Source: Candidatus Endolissoclinum faulkneri L5
Lineage (GTDB): Bacteria > Pseudomonadota > Alphaproteobacteria > Thalassobaculales > Thalassobaculaceae
Direction: 5' to 3'
NCBI RefSeq assembly: GCF_000510265.1
Contig: NZ_CP006745.1
Span: 367,444 to 431,443, forward strand
Length of the DNA stretch: 64,000 bases
The notes under the pieces: generated by a model
Told to the model about the DNA's origin: nothing
The model's database searches: none
The model's input: the letters and a program-made list of their open reading frames with translations, nothing else
Part shown: piece after piece, positions 32,270-42,435 of the stretch
How positions within the stretch are numbered: position 1 is the stretch's first letter
Layout of the letters: each line of letters opens with the position of its first letter
Translations under genes and position numbers: made by a program

Positions 32270-32927
32270 GAAATTGCTAGAACTATTATAATAATTGATA
32301 ATTATGCTAGTGCAGTAGTCATGTTTTATACTGTTTTAGTCGATTGTAGAATTACAGTAAATATCTATGATGTTATCTAAAGAAAAATAAATAATTACGA
32401 TTTTAACTTAATTTATTGGTTTAATGCAGCTAAAAGAAATTTTAGCAGTCAAAGGTGTTTACATTCCAATGTGGATGTACAGTATGTTTTACAAGTTAAT
32501 CTGAGAATTTCTATTGTCAATACATTATTTGATTAAAAATTAATTATATAAATTACTTCAGCCAATATAAGATTAATCATAAGTCATTTTATTTTTTATT
32601 TAAAAATTTACAAATTATTTTATAGGTCATTTACATTTTTAATGTATTTAAGAAATTTATAAATATGTCAAAATAATTCTAAAATGAATTCTGTTTATAT
32701 TTAGTAATTAATGATATTTATTATTGTATTTTCTGTATATTATTATGTAATTATTCACTAATGTATAAAACTTTTTTTGTAGCTAATAGTTGTTCTTATC
32801 TGATGTGAATTGGCTTGTGGTTTTCATTATTAGATTGTCATAAGCGCTACAGAAGCATTGCAACTAAATAAAGGTAATCTTTCTGTAGCAAAGAATAGCA
32901 TACTTGTTAAGGTTGAATAGTTATTTA

Positions 32928-32957
32928 CTTTTTAAAGTAAATAACTAATTTATTAAC
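32928..32957. repeat. Hairpin, 14-bp arms
   Basis: Perfect arms 32928-32941 and 32944-32957 (TAGTTATTTACTTT and complement), loop TT. Confidence 0.55.
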
Positions 32958-33267
32958 AGATCTAATATTGACATTATCATAAATAATATTAATACAATAG
33001 CGTTATAATAATAGTAATCAATAATAATTAGCCCACTAAAAGTATTTATTTATTGATTATAAGATTTATACGACTGTGAATGATTTTAAAGATTAATTTA
33101 GATTAGTAGATCCGATAATAGCTAATTATCAAACAATAATTCAACAAACACTAATTGTAGAGTAGAATATTATTTAACTAAAAGCTTATTTCTTTGTCGT
33201 TGATTAGTTAGTCGTTATACTATTAGGAAGAGCTTGCATAAGCTCGCAGTTATTAGAGTAAAAGATA

Positions 33268-33918
33268 ATGACTAAAGTTATGACAAAAGCCCAAATCAAT
33301 AATTTTTTCACTACTTTGCAGGCTGAGAATCCTGAACCAAAAGTTGGACTTAACTGGATTAATCCATTTACTTTACTAGTTGCTGTTGTTCTTTCTGCTC
33401 AAGCAAATGATGTTAGTGTAAACAAGGCTACCCGACAATTATTTTTAATTGCAGACACGCCAGAGAAGATGTTGGCGTTGGGAGAGATTGAATTAAAAAA
33501 ACATATTAAACACATCGGATTGTTTAATATTAAGGCTAAGAATATCATAACTATTTGCCAGCAGCTTCTTAAAAAGAATAATGGTGAGATAACAAGGGAT
33601 CGCCAGTCATTAGAGGCATTACCTGGTGTTGGTCGCAAAACTGCTAATGTAGTGTTGAACGTCGCTTTCGGAGAACCTACAATAGCTGTGGACACACACA
33701 TATTTCGAGTTGCCAACCGAACTGGCCTTGCTATCGGTAAAACACCTTTGGCTGTAGAACAAGCCCTGTTGAGAAATGTGCCGATTATTTTTCAACTTAA
33801 AGCTCATCATTGGCTTGTTCTACATGGTCGTTACGTATGCAAAAAGCGCAAACCTAATTGCTCTAGCTGCAAAGTGTCTTTGTTTTGTAATTTTAAGGAA
33901 AAAATTTTACTCTATTAA
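33268..33918 (+). CDS. nth: Endonuclease III
   Basis: 216 aa base-excision-repair glycosylase/AP lyase for oxidised pyrimidines. The helix-hairpin-helix is LPGVGRKTANVVLN, with the catalytic Lys in GRKTA and the catalytic Asp in IAVDTHIFRVANR. The 4Fe-4S loop is complete (Cys-X6-Cys-X2-Cys-X5-Cys in CKKRKPNCSSCKVSLFC). Length and motifs match Nth of many proteobacteria. ATG 33268-33270; the upstream AAAAGA is a weak ribosome site. It is one of the few DNA-repair genes visible here, which matters given the many tandem duplications in the noncoding DNA. Confidence 0.95.
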   Translation: MTKVMTKAQINNFFTTLQAENPEPKVGLNWINPFTLLVAVVLSAQANDVSVNKATRQLFLIADTPEKMLALGEIELKKHIKHIGLFNIKAKNIITICQQLLKKNNGEITRDRQSLEALPGVGRKTANVVLNVAFGEPTIAVDTHIFRVANRTGLAIGKTPLAVEQALLRNVPIIFQLKAHHWLVLHGRYVCKKRKPNCSSCKVSLFCNFKEKILLY

Positions 33919-33944
33919 ATAGAGATTGAAAAAATGCCTTATGC

Positions 33945-33978
33945 TAAAGAAAAACGTAGCTAGCATATTTTTCTTTAT
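33945..33978 (+). terminator. Possible terminator after nth
   Basis: 10-bp stem: 33945-33954 TAAAGAAAAA with 33968-33977 TTTTTCTTTA. The loop includes GTAGCTAGC. It lies 27 bases after the nth stop. Confidence 0.4.
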
Positions 33979-34166
33979 TTGTAATGCTTTGCTTATATAC
34001 CTTATTGAATTTAATTAAGTATTGTACGTAAAATTATACCATAGTTATGTTAATGTATAATATTACTTGCTAATAATAAGTAAAAATATGCATTTATCAT
34101 GCAATTTACAAAAATTAATGTAGACAACAAGGCAAAATTATAAATGTATTACATTTCTTGTTAACT

Positions 34167-34195
34167 AACAATAAATTAATTTTGAATTTATTGTT
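34167..34195 (-). terminator. Possible terminator after bactofilin gene
   Basis: 11-bp perfect stem (34167-34177 AACAATAAATT; 34185-34195 complement), starting at the stop codon on the minus strand. There is no clear T-run, so confidence is low. Confidence 0.35.
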
Positions 34196-34644
34196 TACTC
34201 TTTTGTGAATGGACTTATATCCCCTTTGATTACTCCACCAAGTTCAACTTCTAGCCTGTTAAACCGAATATTCCCAGCTATTATCCCTGTGGCTTTAACT
34301 GACAAAGTACCATGAACTGATAGTTCCCCCTCAAAGCGACCAGCGATAGCTGCTTCTTTTATTATAGCTTTTCCACGGTAGAAGCCTGTCTCAGTTATCT
34401 CAATATAGTGGCTGTTCTCTAAGTCAGCTTCAACATTACCCTCTACGAGCAATGAGTCGCAAGTGGTGATCTTCCCTGATAAATAAATTTCTTTACCAAC
34501 TAGTAGACGTTTGCTCTTTTCCTGGTTTATCGAAGCGAATAAACGGCGTTTCGAAAAACCAGCAATATCTTTGACAGCAGGCCTAGAAATTTTATCCATT
34601 AGCTGCTGATTGCTTGTATCTGTTTGATTAACTGGCGTAGACAT
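34195..34644 (-). CDS. Bactofilin family cytoskeletal protein
   Basis: 149 aa from ATG 34642-34644; a TTG at 34728 would add 28 residues. I prefer the ATG because bactofilins have short polar N-termini. The core is a right-handed beta-helix with repeated hydrophobic/glycine rungs: LVGKEIYLSGKITTCDSLLVE, GNVEADLENSHYIEI, GFYRGKAIIKEAAIAGRFEGE, LSVHGTLSVKATGIIAGNIRF. It is DUF583. Bactofilins polymerise without nucleotide under the membrane and often guide local peptidoglycan synthesis or cell shape. It is followed on the same strand by nothing; the CysZ-like gene lies 260 bases upstream. Confidence 0.85.
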   Translation of the reverse strand: MSTPVNQTDTSNQQLMDKISRPAVKDIAGFSKRRLFASINQEKSKRLLVGKEIYLSGKITTCDSLLVEGNVEADLENSHYIEITETGFYRGKAIIKEAAIAGRFEGELSVHGTLSVKATGIIAGNIRFNRLEVELGGVIKGDISPFTKE

Positions 34645-34904
34645 GACTAAATCTTTCAAAATAGAATGAATAAATGAAATAAGCGAATTAGTCAAATTAC
34701 TCTTTTTATAACGTAAGGATGCATACAAAATTTTTAACGTATTCGCGGATTGTTTTTAATGAACTTTGGGCTAGTGTTACTCAATAAAAATTTAGATTTT
34801 TCCTGGTTTTCTGAATTAACGTAGTATTTTGAGTTTATTGTTAATATTCAATAGTTGCTTTATTTTAGTTAAACTAATGATGCTAGCTAATGCTTTTACT
34901 TATT

Positions 34905-35579
34905 TTACCGCGAAATTCTCAACCTCCGTAATCTTTCATGTTCGTGAATAGCAAAAGCGGTTGCTGTGATGGGAGTTGTTAGATTTAGAGCAGGGATAAT
35001 TGATATTGTCGTTATTAGCATTCCACCAAGAAAAAGTTGGGTACGATTCGCCTCCCAGAATTTTTTCATAGATATTCTATCAAGGGATCGCAAACCAATC
35101 ATTTCGGCATATTCACGGCCTAATAAATAGCTGTTTAGCAGGTAGAAGATAATCATGTTAAAACCTGGCAGGAGAAAGTACAAAGATAATGCTAGAATGT
35201 TTATAATCATCGATAAAAAAGCAAATCTTAGCCCGTCTCCAATCACCTCGCTTATCGATGTTTGTCGTTGTGCTGGTAAGTTTGGATAATAAGTTGAAAT
35301 AATAGCATCTGAGACCCTGTCGGCAAATAATCCACTAATTATTTGTACAAAACCAGGAAAGAATATTAAGGCAAATAGAAAAGATGCCAGTGAGCCAAAC
35401 CATATAATTAACTTGTCAAACCAGTTAATGCCTGTGTGAGCCAGAAGGGTTATAGCATAGTTCATGCCAATAGTTATTGCTATAATAAATAATAAACTTA
35501 TAGTGATTGCTATCATTAGTATCGAACGTAAATTTGGGTTGGCGAGCTGAGCAATAGCTAGGGATATTGACCTAAACAT
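34905..35579 (-). CDS. EI24/CysZ-like integral membrane protein
   Basis: 224 aa from ATG 35577-35579 (GAG 8-10 bases upstream; a TTG at 35591 is less likely). About four membrane helices are visible: SILMIAITISLLFIIAITIG, LASFLFALIFFPGF, FLSMIINILALSLYFLLPGF and LFLGGMLITTISIIPAL. NSYLLGREYAEMIGLR followed by a short polar loop is the typical EI24-domain signature (E-Y-x-E-M). E. coli CysZ in this family transports sulfate. Alphaproteobacterial members are mostly uncharacterised, so I would not assign a substrate. Confidence 0.8.
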   Translation of the reverse strand: MFRSISLAIAQLANPNLRSILMIAITISLLFIIAITIGMNYAITLLAHTGINWFDKLIIWFGSLASFLFALIFFPGFVQIISGLFADRVSDAIISTYYPNLPAQRQTSISEVIGDGLRFAFLSMIINILALSLYFLLPGFNMIIFYLLNSYLLGREYAEMIGLRSLDRISMKKFWEANRTQLFLGGMLITTISIIPALNLTTPITATAFAIHEHERLRRLRISR

Positions 35580-37071
35580 TTTTAATCTCAATACAAATAA
35601 TTAAGTCTGCTTATTGCTTAACAAAGTAGCAAAATCATACTCAATTTTAAAAGAATTCACTTAATTTTTAAAAGATTTTGTAGTGAAACAATCACCTAGC
35701 TCGATCTGTAATGCAAGACAATTAACTTCTTTAGCTCTAGCAATAGATAGTTTTTTTCAGCAAAAACAGGAGGTACAGGAATAGCTAGGTAATTACTTAA
35801 CCTTTTGAGATATATAATGAATTTTATGTAGCTATAAATTTTCGATTTTAAATAAAAAAGTCGCAGACATGTTATCTATCTTAGTCTTACTGATGTCAGC
35901 TTTGATGGCTGTTAGTGTTGATGGTGGTAGGGGGATGAATTATTTTTATATTTTAAAAAAAATTTGTTAAAAGCAAGCGCGTAACGCTGTTTTTAACCAA
36001 ATTAGACTAGTCAGGATACCACCAAGTATGCTCATCCATAAAAAATACTTGGTTATTTAACTTTTAGGGATCTGTTCTGAAAAAACATTTTTTAGATAAA
36101 GAAATAATTAAGGATTAGTGATATAATCTTTTCCTATTCTTTTGCTATAAAAAAGATTATTGTATGTATAAGCTATAATTTACAGTTAAAAAGTTATCAA
36201 TTATTTCTTATGCTATAAGATTTATTTTATTATTAAAAAATCTAAATTAATGTTTATCAATATAACTTATTTATAATATCTGAAATGTAACTATTTCAAA
36301 GCTATATAGTTCTTGAGTTTAAAGACTGCGATAAAGCACTTATTATTTATAATGTTAGTAAATCTAAGTTTTATGATATGCATTTATCAAACAATTTTTT
36401 TTATTTAAGCTTGGTCAAGAAATATATTGAATATATTATTAAACAATGACTCGTGATGCTTTACTAAAGCAAGGCAAATTAAATACTGTATGCTAGGATT
36501 GTGTTGTATTGCATACATCTAATCTTTACTTTAACTAAAAATACGGGCAATTAGATAAGAGCTATTAATATAGAAAATTTTTGCTTTATTCATGTGAAAG
36601 CTGCACTATACTTATTTTTAATCAGCAGATAATTCGCGATCGCCTGTTGCTAACTAAATAGCAGCAAATCAATCATGCTAAATTTTTAAGATAAGATTGG
36701 AAGTACGGTGATGCGTCAGCAAAAGAATTAAAAAACTTCACTCGAAAATTGGTTTCTTACTATCGGCTTGTTTAAGTCGAATTTCTTTGATTTATTCTTT
36801 TAGACTGATATTGATGAAAATTTGTATTTTGATCTCCTAATATAAGGATAATTAATCTACTCAGACTTCTTGTAAATTTCAAAAATACATTGATGTGCAA
36901 AGAAATTTAAGTAGCTTTTGGTATGCATACAGCACTAACGTAATGAGCACAACTATTTTAGTTAATATCATTATGTTTTAGATCTAGGAACAAATGTATT
37001 ACACTAACCGCGCCAGCAGAAAATTTTGACATCAGTGATTATGGATACGATGTGTGTTGTAAAATACGACT

Positions 37072-37123
37072 TGTTATTTAGATGTTATCATAAGATATGT
37101 TATTTAGATGTTATCATAAGATA
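37072..37123. repeat. Tandem duplication, 26 bp x2
   Basis: Two identical 26-base units (37072-37097, 37098-37123) beginning TGTTATTTAGATG and ending CATAAGATA. Confidence 0.92.
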
Positions 37124-37633
37124 TTAAGTTTTTGATTACGCTAAAAATTACAAAAGAAAAATTATTTAGTGCATTTGGCAATCAATTCCTTGAAAGAAAA
37201 GATTCTTTTTTTGAAACTTATTAAAATCATAGATAACTTAGTTAATCCATTAAATTGAGATATATCGTTTAATTTATTTAATTAACATAGTGTTGTACTT
37301 TGTTATTTGTAAGTAAGATTATTATACGCATCATTTAAATTTATTCAATTATGCCCATAATGTTAAACAACAAAACCAAATCATAATACTTAATACTTGT
37401 GGTCATTTTTTATTTTCAGTGCATTAATAAATGCAATTTATACTATTGTTGTAAATCGTTTCAGTATTTTTATATGTAAAAAATCATTTTGAATTAGTTC
37501 GTTAACCATTAGGTTAAAAAAATAATTTTATAGATAATTATAGAGGTCTTAAATAGTACGATTGTCTAAATACAAAAGAATTAGTGTAGTTTAACTAGAT
37601 TTGAATATTATTGTTTGATAAATTTATATTAGT

Positions 37634-37675
37634 ATATCTGTTGAGATATCCTTAATATCTGTTGAGATATCCTTA
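37634..37675. repeat. Tandem duplication, 21 bp x2
   Basis: ATATCTGTTGAGATATCCTT plus A, twice without mismatch. Confidence 0.9.
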
Positions 37676-37792
37676 AAATTAATTGTAAAACCTTGTTTAA
37701 TGTTCGATGCGGCATTGCTAAATACATAGCAATAAAGATTTCAATATTCATGACGATTTAGTTTAGATCTCTAGCCGAGAAACAATGAAAAG

Positions 37793-37914
37793 CTAAATAG
37801 TTGGGCTAAGCTTAGTTTTATCGCTAAAGGGTAATTGCTCCGTAGGTTTAGAGTGCTCTGACATTGCTTCTACTCAAATAGGTCTATGGACGTAGCCACC
37901 TCAGAAGTAATCAT
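37793..37914 (-). pseudogene. Possible eroded gene or tiny ORF before hsp20
   Basis: The minus strand reads MITSEVATSIDLFE from ATG 37912-37914 up to a TAG. In another frame, ATG 37862-37864 opens MSEHSKPTEQLPFSDK..., 23 codons to TAG at 37793. The codon choice and lower AT content resemble coding DNA, but both peptides are too short to recognise. It is either the remains of a gene lost next to hsp20 or chance. Confidence 0.2.
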
Positions 37915-38061
37915 GAATACGGAATGTGTAAGCATAATTATTGATTAGTCTGAATCAACTGATCATACGAACCTCTTGATATAATCTAATCTCGCAACTA
38001 TGTCTTGTTCGTAAAAATTGAATTGATTGTGCTCCTGGATCGCTTGATCATGGGTTTGGGG

Positions 38062-38091
38062 GTGTAGATAAGCCTGGTGTAGATAAGCCTG
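38062..38091. repeat. Tandem duplication in hsp20 leader, 15 bp x2
   Basis: GTGTAGATAAGCCTG twice without mismatch. It ends 41 bases before the hsp20 start and may duplicate part of the promoter or leader. Confidence 0.9.
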
Positions 38092-38132
38092 TTGTTAGAA
38101 TGTAATGTCTCGCTCGCTTGAGGAGATCGTCA

Positions 38133-38594
38133 ATGGCGCGTATATCAATGTTTAATTCTCCGCTTTTGCTTGGGTTTGATCATTTTGAACGGGCGTTAGA
38201 CCGGGTTCAGAAAGCTCAATCAGACGGATATCCACCGTATAACATCGAACAAACTTCAGATTTCGGGCTGCGAATCACCCTTGCGGTTGCAGGCTTCGAT
38301 ATGGATGATCTCGAGGTGCATTTAGAAAATAATCAGTTAGTGGTGCGTGGTCGTCAGGTTGATGATGATGGGAAAGTGTATTTACATCGTGGGATTGCAG
38401 CTCGACAGTTTTTGCGCACTTTTGTACTAGCTGAAGGTATTCAGGTAGAATCTGCCGAATTAGATAACGGCTTGTTGCATATTGATTTGCAGCGTTTGTT
38501 ACCTGAAACGACTCTGAAAAATATTCCAATCAACGGGGGTAGACGCAAGAAGGCTATTAATCTTGAGGCTGAAGCCGCCGAGGCAGGAGATTGA
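38133..38594 (+). CDS. Small heat shock protein, Hsp20/IbpA family
   Basis: 153 aa from ATG 38133-38135, chosen because GAGGAG lies 7 bases upstream; the frame opens 5 codons earlier at TTG. It is an alpha-crystallin-domain holdase that binds unfolded proteins in the cytoplasm. The domain spans roughly residues 35-125, with DFGLRITLAVAGFDMDDLEVHLENNQLVVRG split by typical beta strands. AARQFLRTFVLAEGIQVESAELDNGLLHIDL ends in the L-x-I-D-L anchor, and the C-terminal I-x-I-type tail is NIPI. It forms an operon with the DUF1150 gene, 2 bases away. A T-zero leader with duplicated 15-mers precedes it. Confidence 0.93.
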   Translation: MARISMFNSPLLLGFDHFERALDRVQKAQSDGYPPYNIEQTSDFGLRITLAVAGFDMDDLEVHLENNQLVVRGRQVDDDGKVYLHRGIAARQFLRTFVLAEGIQVESAELDNGLLHIDLQRLLPETTLKNIPINGGRRKKAINLEAEAAEAGD

Positions 38595-38596
38595 GC

Positions 38597-38830
38597 ATGT
38601 CAGACAGGCAACATCAGATTAGTCAACAAAGCTGCGTTGAAATTACTCCGCAGGCTCTTAGTAATTTAGGTTTGAATCAAATTGCTTTCATAAAATCTGT
38701 GCATGAGGAGGGGGAGGAACACTTTGTTGTTCATTCCGCCGATGGCACAGCTGTGCGTTTATTTCCTACTCGTGAATTAGCTGAACTAGCAATACGCCAT
38801 AGCGATCTTTTACCGGTTAGTTTACATTAA
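38597..38830 (+). CDS. DUF1150 family protein
   Basis: 77 aa. ATG 38597 lies 2 bases after the hsp20 TGA, and its ribosome site AGGAG (38585-38589) is inside the hsp20 coding end, so translation is coupled. The C-terminal part, DGTAVRLFPTRELAELAIRH and DLLPVSLH, is the DUF1150 signature. Genes of this family follow hsp20 in many alphaproteobacteria, and here they remain paired despite massive gene loss. Function unknown; the conserved pairing suggests a role in the heat-stress response. Confidence 0.88.
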   Translation: MSDRQHQISQQSCVEITPQALSNLGLNQIAFIKSVHEEGEEHFVVHSADGTAVRLFPTRELAELAIRHSDLLPVSLH

Positions 38831-41226
38831 ATGGGCACAAAAATTACTGTAGAGAATTAGCTTAGCTTTAGTGTAAATTTACTTTATCGGGTATGTGCTT
38901 TGCAGTCTATTATAAATTAAGTAGACCAGATTATATTATTGTCTCTAAATAAGCTAAGCTTTTATTTATTAGCCGTGGTTACCTTTTCGGCGTTATAAGT
39001 ATTTTGCTTCAGCGAATCTTTTAAAGTAGCATGTATAATTTGCTTGCTGCCAAGAAATTGGTATTGATTTATTAAATATATTTTCAGTTAGTTAGTGTAA
39101 CGATAAATCATTTTGTTAATCATTCAGGATAATCTAGTTTGCTTTTAACTGTTAAAATACTTCTAAAAGCATATGTATAGTAGGAATTATATTGATTTTA
39201 ATATAATAAAGCCTTTGTTTTTAGGATACGATTGATTATTCCTGCTGTATGCCTAACTGCTATTAATTTTTTATATTTTATTAGCTTCACATCTGATTAT
39301 TTATCAGTTCTATTTGTCACACCATTGCTGTAGTAAGATCAGTAAATTGTGCATTTTGAATACATTATAGATTAGTGAGTTTTTATCATAGTTCATAGTC
39401 ATCGGAAGATTTACAAGCAATTAACTAAATTAATACCAGCGATTAATTTATATGACCAATTTTAAAACAATTTAAAATAATTACCTCAAAAATATCAACT
39501 TTAATTCTTAATTAGTTTATTAAAGCACGCAGAGTATTTTATAGATTTTTAATTATCAATACATTAATGAATACTAATTTTGACTATTGACCATCGACTA
39601 ACTTACTCAATTTTCTTAACTGAGTATTTCTTGTATGTTAGCTAACTATTTACAATTTTCTAAATGCTAATTCTAATCATCTAACTATTGATCACGTGGT
39701 TGAGATAGCTAGATTAAAATATCTAGTTATTTTAATTCTTAAACCTTTTTGTAGTACTGAAGCTAGCAAGTAAAATGTAAATTAATCGTTTATTATAATA
39801 CTTACTGTAAAATTAGTATTAATGCTATTAATAGCTTTTTAAGCAAAGTAAATAGTACAGTGAGTTAGAATTCTATTTAAGACTAGCAAGTATAAATTTA
39901 TAAATTGCTTGATTATGAGGAATAAGTATACCTAGCTATTACTTACTTAATGATTTATATAGTTAATTTTTAATTAAACTTATATCTTATATTATAAGAA
40001 TTTTTTATCACTTATTCTCTATCGCATTATTTTATTTTGATAATTAATTTAATGAATGCATGCTAGTAGCCATTAATTTATAACTTATATTTTAATTTTA
40101 TTAATGATATTTTATGCATTACGTCAACGTTTACTTGAAGCAATTGGTAATTGTTTTTTTTAATTAAAAACAATAATCAACATGATTATATATCGATGTG
40201 TTATTTGAGTGGAGTTGCTGTTTTCTGATAATTGTTTTTCTATTCATACAAGCGGTTACTGGTTTAGCCTAACTTTTAGCGGCAATAATTCTTTTTTTGA
40301 TAATTTATAAGAAGCATTTTGTGTATTTAAAGTATCATGCAGTGATAAATATTAAGTACCTGTCCTGTTGGTAATTTATATAATTACTTTTGTTATACTA
40401 ATACTTCACTATTTTGATGTATTGCTATATCAATAGCTGACCTTCCGCTACATTTAAAAATGTACTGATATCAATTTCAATCATGTCATCCTTTAGTTTG
40501 TATTAGGGTTTCTAATTTTTTACTACCCAACTAATAAGATAATAAAAATATCTATTTTAAATATGCCGTTGCATAGGATATGTTTCAGTGCCGAACGAGT
40601 GCTGTTGTTAGAAATTATATATTAGTTTAGCTTTTAATATTATGTGATAATGATAAATTACTATGTAAAAATGCTGTAGCATTAAGCTTAGCTTCCTAAT
40701 AGCTAGTTTATTATTCATAAAGTTTTTCGTTCTGAGTTATTAATTAAGTTTTCTTTTATATAATTAATTCAAATGTATATTGATTTGTTCATCAATAATA
40801 CGAATTTTTCCTATTTTATTGCTCTTAACACCAATTTAATTACTAATTAACTATGATAGCAAGGATTTTGGCCCTTAATCAAGTAATAACGTATTATAGA
40901 GTCTTGCTATCTACGATATAAGGTTGCTTGAAAAAAATAACTAAAGATCAAAGTAGAACTTTGATCTTTAGCGTGCTTGTTTATATATTAAAAACTATAA
41001 CACACTTACGAGTGTTACTACTGTAAATAGCGCATGCTATTGTTAATTGCTATTCCAAATAAGAACAACAACCTATAACTGGTTAATTTAGTTAGCAACA
41101 GTTATGGTTTTTCAATTTTGAGTGTGAATATCTTGTGAATTGCTAGTGATTAATAAGAAAACCCTGAATGTAGCATAAGCTTTTACAGAAAACGTTAAAT
41201 TAATTTATATGGAGCATTAAATCGAC
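38831..41226. other. Noncoding spacer DUF1150 to Wzy-like gene
   Basis: 2.4 kb without a readable gene. One hairpin (40941-40971) is listed. The composition is strongly A+T rich throughout. Confidence 0.7.
40941..40971. repeat. Hairpin, 14-bp arms, 3-base loop
   Basis: Perfect arms 40941-40954 and 40958-40971 (CTAAAGATCAAAGT and complement), loop AGA. Confidence 0.6.
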
Positions 41227-42435
41227 ATGCAGGCTTATTTGCCTAAGTCGATGGGCGATGGGCGGCAGGCAGCTAGCTGGACTGCTGCAATCGTCCTGAT
41301 TTCCTTTCCTACAGTGGGTATGCTTAGTAAGCATGGCATGAGCAGTCTTGGGTTTGCCATGGCTTTCTTGTTGTGTAGTTTAGTTTTATGGAATAAACGA
41401 TTACCATGGCCTGGCTTACCGCTAGTGCTTCCTGCAATCTTTATGTTGGCACTGCAAGCTCTCAATCTGTTGGAGGTTCCATCTTGTTCGATTCCTACTG
41501 AACATTGGTGTCAGATAGCTGCTTCTTTCGTACTTCTATTACCACTTTCTGCTGGTGAAATGATGATGACTACAACAGGTATTGATCGCAATTTAGTACG
41601 TCGAGCGCTTGTGAATGGAGTAATGATTGGTGCTATAGTTGCTATAGTAGAACTTGTTTTTGATAGCCCTATTCATCGTCTCTTCGAAGGCAATGATTCA
41701 AACGAGATCATTTCTTTGTCTAGATATAATCGTGGTATTGTAGATTTATTGCTATTAGCTATTGTTGCTGCTGGCATACTATGGATTGAACTTCGCCGCT
41801 TAATGGCAATTGGACTGTTAGCTATGATCGCTTTAATATCAATGTTGGGCATATCGTTGACTGTTCATCTTTGCTTGTTATTGGGTTTGATTACTTTGTT
41901 TGGAAGTATTTTAGCAGATAAGCTGGTTCGTACCGTCCTAGTTGTATTAGTTGCAGTGCAGATGCTCACTGCTCCTTGGGCAGCGAATGCTGTTTATGAT
42001 TGGGTGCTGTTAGACAATATTCATATCAAGGACATGGCAATTCGGCACCGTTTGGAACTTTGGGATCATGGTGCTGCTTTAGCTCTGCAACGTCCATGGA
42101 CTGGCTGGGGCATTGATGCTTTTTATCGCCAGCCAATTGATCCGGTACGTCTTGCGAAAGCAGAGCTTATGACGAAGACAGAGCCACATCCACATAACGC
42201 TGGTTTACAACTTTGGATAGAGACTGGAGGAGTTGGGGTTTTGTTGGGAATTGCTTTTCTTGTAGCGGCTAATTGCAGTATCGGACAACTTCCGATTAGA
42301 GTGCGGCCATGGGCTACTTCTCTCCTAGCTATTGGGCTGTTGCCAGGAATGGTGTCTTTTGGAATATGGCAGGCAACTTATCTAGCTATGACATCAGTAG
42401 CTAGTTTTTCCTTAGGATTATTAGACGATCAATGA
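41227..42435 (+). CDS. O-antigen ligase / polymerase-like membrane protein
   Basis: 402 aa with about ten hydrophobic helices. The periplasmic Wzy_C/WaaL signature is clear: HRLELWDHGAALALQRPWTGWGIDAF, then EPHPHNAGLQLWIETGGVGVLLG, in which H-x-H-N and the following LxLWxExG are the hallmark of this superfamily. Members ligate or polymerise surface glycans at the outer face of the inner membrane. Which glycan is used here cannot be told. ATG 41227-41229; the GGAG is 15 bases upstream, so the start is not certain (ATG at codon 10 is an alternative). Surface-polysaccharide genes are often lost in intracellular symbionts, so its retention is notable. Confidence 0.83.
   Translation: MQAYLPKSMGDGRQAASWTAAIVLISFPTVGMLSKHGMSSLGFAMAFLLCSLVLWNKRLPWPGLPLVLPAIFMLALQALNLLEVPSCSIPTEHWCQIAASFVLLLPLSAGEMMMTTTGIDRNLVRRALVNGVMIGAIVAIVELVFDSPIHRLFEGNDSNEIISLSRYNRGIVDLLLLAIVAAGILWIELRRLMAIGLLAMIALISMLGISLTVHLCLLLGLITLFGSILADKLVRTVLVVLVAVQMLTAPWAANAVYDWVLLDNIHIKDMAIRHRLELWDHGAALALQRPWTGWGIDAFYRQPIDPVRLAKAELMTKTEPHPHNAGLQLWIETGGVGVLLGIAFLVAANCSIGQLPIRVRPWATSLLAIGLLPGMVSFGIWQATYLAMTSVASFSLGLLDDQ

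Larger units (their letters stand above)
31842..33267. other. Noncoding spacer PfkB kinase to nth
   Basis: 1.4 kb without a gene. It contains hairpins at 32216-32269 and 32928-32957. Confidence 0.7.
35580..38132. other. Noncoding spacer CysZ-like gene to hsp20
   Basis: 2.55 kb between divergent genes. It holds tandem duplications at 37072-37123, 37634-37675 and 38062-38091. The last ~350 bases (about 37780-38130) are less AT-rich than the rest and include short minus-strand reading frames (37793-37914), described separately. Confidence 0.65.

Noticed and set aside
37820-37900. tRNA-like segment (GCTC ... GAGT D-arm look-alike, CTCAAAT T-loop look-alike)
   Set aside because: The anticodon and T stems do not pair and there is no acceptor stem; the similarity is limited to a few bases.
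38092-38135. ROSE or fourU RNA thermometer in the hsp20 leader
   Set aside because: Only a 3-4 bp pairing with the GAGGAG ribosome site is possible; no stable fold covers the start.
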